NCBI RefSeq assembly: GCF_000614975.1
Contig: NZ_BALM01000002.1
Location: 1 to 64,000 of the forward strand
Direction of reading: 5' to 3'
DNA length: 64,000 bases
From: Shewanella marina JCM 15074
GTDB lineage: Bacteria > Pseudomonadota > Gammaproteobacteria > Enterobacterales > Shewanellaceae
In this document: positions 59,427 to 64,000 of the stretch, in pieces
Numbering within the stretch: position 1 is the first letter of the stretch
Layout: every line of letters starts with the position of its first letter
Notes under the pieces: model-generated
Database searches by the model: none
What the model was told of the DNA's origin: nothing
What the model saw: the letters and a program-made list of their open reading frames with translations, nothing else
Position numbers and translations under genes: made by a program

Positions 59427-59795
59427 TTACTCAGGCTTTTGATAACAGAGCTGTAAAGAGACTGAGTCTGCAAATCTAAGTGCATGAGGTTTATCTATTT
59501 CGGCGCTGGCAAATTTAACCCAAGGGTGTTCACTTGCAATGACCAAAACCTCATTGGTGAAATGCTCTAACAATGAGAAGCGGTTATTCTCAACGAGATG
59601 AATAATCTTTTTAGTGATAGTACGGTAATTAAGCGCATCATCCATATTATCGCTATTACGTGCTGATTCAGCACAGTAATGAATCACTAAATTAATAATC
59701 ACATCCTGTTTATTATTAATTTCATCTTCTTTAATGCCAATATAGGTACGAAGGCGTAGATTCTTGACACGAATTATTGCTATTGAGGGATCCAT
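59427..59795 (-). CDS. folX: Dihydroneopterin triphosphate 2'-epimerase FolX
   Basis: 122 residues from ATG 59795, the length of E. coli FolX; a longer N-terminal extension lacks support, whereas AAGGA lies before this start. The sequence [52 protein letters not shown] and [15 protein letters not shown] follows FolX nearly residue by residue and differs from FolB (dihydroneopterin aldolase). It epimerises the 2' carbon of dihydroneopterin triphosphate. Position next to yfcH supports it. Confidence 0.93.
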   Translation of the reverse strand: MDPSIAIIRVKNLRLRTYIGIKEDEINNKQDVIINLVIHYCAESARNSDNMDDALNYRTITKKIIHLVENNRFSLLEHFTNEVLVIASEHPWVKFASAEIDKPHALRFADSVSLQLCYQKPE

Positions 59796-59964
59796 ATTAA
59801 CCAGTTCCTTTAGTAACGACTCAGTTGCTAATAACTCTAATCTAGAAATCTGCAATATGACAAATCATTTATGGACAATCGCTTATATCATAACCAATTA
59901 GTGTGAAATAGCATGATATGATACGCGCATAAGGCGTTGAGCAACGCAGTAATAGAGAATGTAA

Positions 59965-60873
59965 ATGACGACTATTTTTAGCAATATTGAACAATGGCAG
60001 TTAGAAGATCAATGCCAACGCTTATTTCACGGTCGTGGAGGCTGTTTTGCTGGTGCGGAGCATATTTGTGTTGATTGGTTTGAACCGGTTTTATTATTAA
60101 CTTCTTTTAAAGAGCTCGATGATAGTGAGCGCGAAAACTGTATTACACAGATCAGTACGTGGTGGCAGCAGCAACACAGTGATAAACCCTTAAATTTGGT
60201 TTACCAATACCGTAGTGGTGGTCAAACGTTAACAGAGCTAATTGCTGGTCATGTGCCTGAACCTCACATTGTGTCAGAGAATGGGGCTAACTTTATCGTG
60301 CATTTAATGCGTGGCCAAAATCATGGCTTGTTCCTTGATATGCGCAATGGGCGTCAATGGGTACGTGAACATACTCAACACAAGAAAGTGTTAAACATGT
60401 TTGCTTATACCTGTGGCTTTTCTGTTGCAGCATTGCAGGGCGGCGCTGATGAAGTGGTCAATATTGATATGAGTAAAGGTGCGTTAGCGATTGGTAAGCA
60501 GAATCATGTGGCAAACCAATTTAATAGTGGCGCACGATTTTTAGGGCATGATATTTTTAAATCATGGGGCAAACTTAAAAAAATGGGGCCTTATGATTTA
60601 GTGATTGCAGATCCGCCAAGTAATCAAAAAGGCAGCTTTGTTGCGACCAAAGACTACGAGCGTTTAATTCGTCGTTTACCTGAGCTAGTTGCGCAGGGGG
60701 GGGATGTCCTACTTTGTTTAAATGCACCTGAGCTGGATTGTGATTTCTTAATGGCTCAAGTTGCGACTGAAGTGCCGCAATTGACCTTTATTGAACGCTT
60801 AGATAATCCGCCAGTGTATAAAGATATTGATGAACAGAAATCATTGAAAGTATTGCTTTATCGTAATAGTTGA
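59965..60873 (+). CDS. Class I SAM-dependent methyltransferase (RlmI-like catalytic domain)
   Basis: 302 residues. The catalytic part has motif I NMFAYTCGFSVAALQGGAD, VVNIDMSKGAL (acidic loop), and motif IV DLVIADPPSNQKGSF, which is the PF10672 class also present in RlmI/RlmK rRNA cytosine methyltransferases. The N-terminal ~95 residues are not an obvious PUA domain. It may methylate RNA, but the DPPS rather than DPPY motif and the short length leave the target open. Terminator follows. Confidence 0.85.
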   Translation: MTTIFSNIEQWQLEDQCQRLFHGRGGCFAGAEHICVDWFEPVLLLTSFKELDDSERENCITQISTWWQQQHSDKPLNLVYQYRSGGQTLTELIAGHVPEPHIVSENGANFIVHLMRGQNHGLFLDMRNGRQWVREHTQHKKVLNMFAYTCGFSVAALQGGADEVVNIDMSKGALAIGKQNHVANQFNSGARFLGHDIFKSWGKLKKMGPYDLVIADPPSNQKGSFVATKDYERLIRRLPELVAQGGDVLLCLNAPELDCDFLMAQVATEVPQLTFIERLDNPPVYKDIDEQKSLKVLLYRNS

Positions 60874-60886
60874 GCATTTGTATGGT

Positions 60887-60911
60887 AAAAGGCCGCATAT
60901 GTGGCCTTTTT
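60887..60911 (+). terminator. Terminator after the methyltransferase gene
   Basis: AAAGGCC / GGCCTTT stem extended by inner pairs, ending in TTTT, 14 bp after the stop. Beyond it, up to the small gene at 61282, the 370 bp contain no convincing gene. Confidence 0.75.
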
Positions 60912-61281
60912 AGTGGTACCACATTTCGTCTCTTTATCTATCTAAAACAACCTGTCGTTACAGTACATATCACATACCTTTTGCTGTGATTTGGACGAGA
61001 GTATTTCACTTAAAATCTCATCAGCTCATTAGACTTTCGATAATAAAACACTCGGTTGATCGTGGTATCAATGTTGGGATGTTTTATGTAATTTATTACA
61101 GAATCTGTACTTGTACTGAAACTAAGATATTGTTTTTCATTTTTTGGACATACAAAACTGAAAGTATTCTGTAATTTATTGCTATGAGCTCGTATAATTA
61201 CTGGATTAGGGTAAACCTATCATTATTGAGCATTACCAGTATAAGGTTAATCTCTGTACCAACGTGTTATGTGGAGTCATT

Positions 61282-61380
61282 ATGGAAACAAATGAATATC
61301 AAGATGCATATTATCAGCTGAAAGATGACGTTAAAGAAAATTTACCTTTCCCTATGGATGATGACTCAGAGCAAGACTAA
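61282..61380 (+). CDS. Tiny acidic peptide (32 aa), hypothetical
   Basis: ATG 61282 to TAA 61380 encodes 32 residues (METNEYQDAYYQLKDDVKEN, then LPFPMDDDSEQD) with a clear excess of acidic residues. A GGAG lies 8 bases before the ATG and a strong terminator starts 24 bp after the stop, so this is a self-contained transcription unit. I do not recognise the peptide. The balanced codon use and flanking signals argue that it is real. Confidence 0.6.
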   Translation: METNEYQDAYYQLKDDVKENLPFPMDDDSEQD

Positions 61381-61403
61381 TCACTTGTGTTGAGAGAAAA
61401 TAA

Positions 61404-61430
61404 AAGAGCAACCTTGGGTTGCTCTTTTTT
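61404..61430 (+). terminator. Terminator after the 32-aa peptide gene
   Basis: AAGAGCAACC, loop TTG, GGTTGCTCTT followed by TTTT: a textbook intrinsic terminator. Confidence 0.9.
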
Positions 61431-61462
61431 GTTAGTCTAAATTGAGATAAGGAGCGGGAGAG

Positions 61463-61879
61463 TCAATTAGTTTTATAATCAGCGCTAATTTTGGCGACTA
61501 ACCATTGGCCATCTGTTTTTTCTAGGGTAATGGTTCTATCATCAATCCACTTTTGACTGCCTTTCATGCCTTCCATTTTGACTAAGATGGTGACATCTGA
61601 AGCAAATTTACGCAGGAAGTCGATATCGACTTCAAGTATTTCAAATTTAGCATTAGTCATTGATACACCAACGAGTTGGCGTTGTACTGATGACGCAATG
61701 TAATAATGGTTAATAAGCTCTTTCATAGGCTTATTGACAAATTGCTTGGCTTTATTGACATCCCGATCAACATAGACGGCGTTAAAGAAGTTGAGGGTCA
61801 CTTGTTCTGGGGATAATTTATCATCTCCGTCACCACATCCTGTTAGTAAAGCGAATAAAAATAAATATAGTACTCTCAT
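61463..61879 (-). CDS. Small lipoprotein, DUF4878-like
   Basis: 138 residues. A lipoprotein signal (MRVLYLFLFALLTGC) puts the lipidated Cys at 15, then an acidic GDGDD linker. The body (SPEQVTLNFFNAVYVDRDVN, KAKQFVNKPMKELINHYY, VTILVKMEGMKGSQKWIDD, LEKTDGQWLVAKISADYK) has the NTF2-like arrangement of DUF4878 proteins. Likely envelope-anchored; function unknown. Asp is not at +2 (Gly is), consistent with outer-membrane sorting. Confidence 0.78.
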   Translation of the reverse strand: MRVLYLFLFALLTGCGDGDDKLSPEQVTLNFFNAVYVDRDVNKAKQFVNKPMKELINHYYIASSVQRQLVGVSMTNAKFEILEVDIDFLRKFASDVTILVKMEGMKGSQKWIDDRTITLEKTDGQWLVAKISADYKTN

Positions 61880-62028
61880 TTTTGTTTAACACTATGATAA
61901 ATAGATGTTAATAATTATCGCTATTTTACTGATTTTAAGCAAGAAGATTAAAAATACTGAATTAGTGCTAAAAAGTAATTGACAGCAGCTCAAATTTTTG
62001 GGATATCTAATAGACTAGTTTTGAATGT

Positions 62029-62051
62029 TTATCCACAAAAACTGTGGATAA
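62029..62051. promoter_or_regulatory. Two perfect DnaA boxes in inverted orientation
   Basis: TTATCCACA, five bases (AAAAC), TGTGGATAA. Each arm is the strong DnaA consensus. It lies in the 301-bp gap between the lipoprotein and MetF-like genes. It may bind DnaA or simply be a hairpin; no other boxes or AT-rich unwinding repeats were noticed close by, so I do not call an origin. Confidence 0.5.
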
Positions 62052-62180
62052 GTATGTTAACTAATTCTTCTTTACTCTCTAATCTATTGATTATTAGTGT
62101 TTTTAATCGTTGGTTAAAAAACACCCCTCAATATTACTTCCTTTCTTCAGCGCTATTTTAGAATGAAAAACAACCAAAAT

Positions 62181-63044
62181 TCAGCCGTTTGACTGATTTG
62201 TATGGTCTGTTAACCAATTGGCTGATTGCTGCAATCCACCGAAAGGGAACAGATGGATACCGGCTAAATTAGTGTGTGGTTGCGACGCTTTAAATTGTCC
62301 TAATTCCGTTAATAACGTATCGGGAAGCCAAGGTCGCAATAGCCGCATTGCAGACATATGTTTTGTTAGCATTTGAGCCGAGGCCATCACACCACATTGG
62401 TTAGCGTAAACCAGTAGGTTTTTGAGTTTTGTTGGTCCTGCTATCCCTGCAATAACCGGAGTATTTGCCAATATGGGGCGGTATTCATTAAGCCAATTTA
62501 TAACGGTTTGAGCTTCAAAACTAAATTGAGTGACCACCCATAGTTTTATACCTGACTTCTGCGTATAGTCGATTTTCTTTGCTAAAGCACGCTGTAATGT
62601 TTGCTGATTGGCAATAGGGTGTCCTTCTGGGTGACCTGCGACGCCAATACTTGTTATTGGGTATTGTTCGAGCACACCTGAATCAAGAACCGCTAAGGTG
62701 TCCGTAATTGAGCCAGCGGGTGATTTGATATCGCCAGCAATTAATAGCAATTGATTTATATTGTTGGTGACAATGGCTTCACACCATTGATGTAACACTG
62801 TGATAGAGGGAATAGCTCTCGCGGGTAAGTGAGGCACCGCTTCCATTCCCCATGAGCTTAATGTTTTACAGGCTTGTATTGTATGTTCAAAATTACTGTT
62901 TGGTAGAAATGGCACATAGACCTTTGTGGCTGGGTTTAACCATTGTGGTCTAGTGGTAAATTTTGCTATTTGTGTAGGCGTAGCTTCAATTGACGCTGTT
63001 TCTATCAAACCTGAAATTTTGAAATCAGTGGCAGATTCATTCAT
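62181..63044 (-). CDS. Methylenetetrahydrofolate reductase-like protein (MetF family)
   Basis: 287 residues with the MetF TIM-barrel look: VYVPFLPNSNFEHTI, AVPHLPARAIPS (in place of the PHLTC region), LLLIAGDIKSPAGS, IGVAGHPEGHPIANQ and LWVVTQFSFEAQ, which forms the flavin/folate site. It interconverts 5-methyl- and 5,10-methylene-THF with FAD. It is too divergent from housekeeping MetF to carry that name. The upstream gene of the same operon is a THF-dependent methyltransferase, so it probably oxidises the methyl-THF that enzyme makes. Confidence 0.8.
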   Translation of the reverse strand: MNESATDFKISGLIETASIEATPTQIAKFTTRPQWLNPATKVYVPFLPNSNFEHTIQACKTLSSWGMEAVPHLPARAIPSITVLHQWCEAIVTNNINQLLLIAGDIKSPAGSITDTLAVLDSGVLEQYPITSIGVAGHPEGHPIANQQTLQRALAKKIDYTQKSGIKLWVVTQFSFEAQTVINWLNEYRPILANTPVIAGIAGPTKLKNLLVYANQCGVMASAQMLTKHMSAMRLLRPWLPDTLLTELGQFKASQPHTNLAGIHLFPFGGLQQSANWLTDHTNQSNG

Positions 63045-63128
63045 CTATCTACCTCTTATAAACATGTTAAGGAATGTCGACGCCCTAGTTTTGAACTAGA
63101 GCATCGTTAGTCTGTCACTGCGCAGATG

Positions 63129-64000
63129 TTATGCGACGTAGTCACTGCCTTTAGATTTGGCAACTTCACGTGAATTAGGGTTTACAGAAGGTCGGAATGG
63201 TACGCTAACCACTTCAGCATCAACCATTTGGCCGCCATATTCTTCAGGTAAACTGATTTTGAACTTAGTACCAACACTGCGCATATCCCATGGAACGTGA
63301 GCTAATGCAATATTGGTTTGCAGTTCTGGGCTATACCAAGGGGAGGTGATATATCCAAGAGCATTATTTCCATCTGAACTATGGACTAGCCAAAAGTCAT
63401 TCGCATAATCTGTAATTTGTTCTCCACCAAAAACTAAACCAACCATGCCGAGTTTATAAGGTGAGTTATTTGCATCGATTTTAGCTCTAGCATCTTCTAG
63501 TGCAGTTTTACCGATATAATCACCTTGCTTATTACGTGGTACTTGGTAAGCGAGGTTACATTGAAATGGTGATACTTCCTGATCAATATCTTGCCCCCAA
63601 GATAATATACCCGCTGCAATACGGCGGTGGTGTGCTGGAGCTATAACCATCAGATTATGTGCTTTACCCGCTTCTAGCACACCATACCAGACTTTTTCTG
63701 CATTCAGCGTTGCGTCTTTACAATAGATTTCGTAGCCTTTCTCTCCGGTAAATCCAGTTTGCGAAATGAGAACGTCAGCACCATCTAGTTGAGCGTTCAT
63801 TAAACCGTAATAGGGGATATGACTCACTTCCTCACCAAAGAGATCGCGCATTAATGCTTCAGATTTTGGGCCTTGGATCTGTACTGGAGCCACATCAATT
63901 TCAGCAATCGTAACATCAAATTTTTTGCCAATATTGACGCCTCGAATCCACCATTCGATATCGCTATCTGAAATTGAAAACCAAAACTCATCTTCTGCGG
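63129..64000 (-). CDS. THF-dependent demethylase, GcvT/DmdA/LigM family (5' end outside window)
   Basis: The frame is open to the window edge, so the N terminus is missing; 290 residues are visible. The first visible part (EDEFWFSISDSD) and VAPVQIQGPKSEALM, ISQTGFTGEKGYEIY and AAGILSWGQDIDQEVSPFQ are those of aminomethyltransferase-fold enzymes; the C-terminal barrel (GYITSPWYSPELQTNIALAHV) closes the gene. The family includes GcvT (glycine cleavage), DmdA (DMSP demethylase) and LigM (vanillate demethylase). The neighbouring MetF-like gene and absence of gcvH/gcvP argue for a demethylase rather than GcvT. The substrate remains open. Confidence 0.8.
   Translation of the reverse strand, partial: AEDEFWFSISDSDIEWWIRGVNIGKKFDVTIAEIDVAPVQIQGPKSEALMRDLFGEEVSHIPYYGLMNAQLDGADVLISQTGFTGEKGYEIYCKDATLNAEKVWYGVLEAGKAHNLMVIAPAHHRRIAAGILSWGQDIDQEVSPFQCNLAYQVPRNKQGDYIGKTALEDARAKIDANNSPYKLGMVGLVFGGEQITDYANDFWLVHSSDGNNALGYITSPWYSPELQTNIALAHVPWDMRSVGTKFKISLPEEYGGQMVDAEVVSVPFRPSVNPNSREVAKSKGSDYVA

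Noticed and set aside
60986..61174. 62-residue open frame between the methyltransferase and the 32-aa peptide
   Set aside because: No ribosome site; composition looks random.
62029..62051. Replication origin
   Set aside because: Only two DnaA boxes, no AT-rich 13-mers, and no dnaA/dnaN/gid genes nearby.
61979..62161. 60-residue open frame in the gap before the MetF-like gene
   Set aside because: No ribosome site, weak start codon, very A+T-rich content, and it spans the DnaA-box palindrome.
63129..64000. Glycine cleavage T protein (gcvT)
   Set aside because: No gcvH or gcvP beside it, a MetF-like partner instead, and FWFSISDSD-type sequence more like DmdA/LigM.

Overview
The window looks like chromosomal DNA of a marine gammaproteobacterium of the Vibrionales/Alteromonadales type (Shewanella, Moritella or Photobacterium-like). 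The evidence is the low G+C content, the enterobacterial-type gene pairs (folX-yfcH, tesA/ybbA-ybbP, artPIQM), a vibrio-like Hcp protein and the marine proteobacterial dedicated sortase system. I cannot name the genus from sequence alone. No rRNA, tRNA, CRISPR array, insertion sequence or phage was seen.

Layout. 1-5.7 kb: arginine catabolism and uptake, with the end of carbamate kinase (arcC), ornithine carbamoyltransferase, a DMT-family permease and an arginine ABC transporter (artP-artI-artQ-artM). 6.1-8.7 kb: an AraC-type regulator and a secreted esterase. 8.8-16.3 kb: an auxiliary type VI secretion (T6SS) cluster of hcp, vgrG, a DUF4123 chaperone, a lipase effector, a periplasmic leucine-rich-repeat protein that is probably its immunity partner, and PAAR. 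16.3-22.8 kb: the dedicated sortase system, with histidine kinase and response regulator facing an operon of PdsO, the VIT/VWA sortase target and the sortase. 23-27.1 kb: an outer-membrane barrel protein, a LysR regulator divergent from an FMN reductase, an NCS2 permease and a VOC protein. 27.2-44.3 kb: three giant tandem paralogous lipoproteins made almost entirely of bacterial Ig-like (Big2) repeats, each ending in a cysteine-containing DUF1566/lectin-like domain. 44.8-54.6 kb: patatin phospholipase, CorA, 2OG-Fe(II) oxygenase, NadE, hydrolases, a YdjM-like protein, a DUF3083-like protein and a DUF481 outer-membrane protein. 54.7-60.9 kb: tesA, ybbA-ybbP, yfcH-folX and a methyltransferase. 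61-64 kb: a tiny acidic peptide, a small lipoprotein, and a MetF-like reductase downstream of a GcvT/DmdA/LigM-type demethylase that runs off the window.

The most striking technical feature is that eight otherwise normal genes are each interrupted by small indels, nearly always one missing base, nine events in all, after which the protein continues in the neighbouring frame with family-typical sequence. Housekeeping-type genes (arcB, an NCS2 permease, a LysR gene) are hit as well as accessory ones. The simplest reading is uncorrected indel errors in the assembly, so I annotate these as single genes spanning the break.

The most interesting biological content is the 17-kb Big2 triad, the dedicated sortase operon with a non-canonical sorting motif, and the T6SS cargo pair with an LRR-type putative immunity protein.
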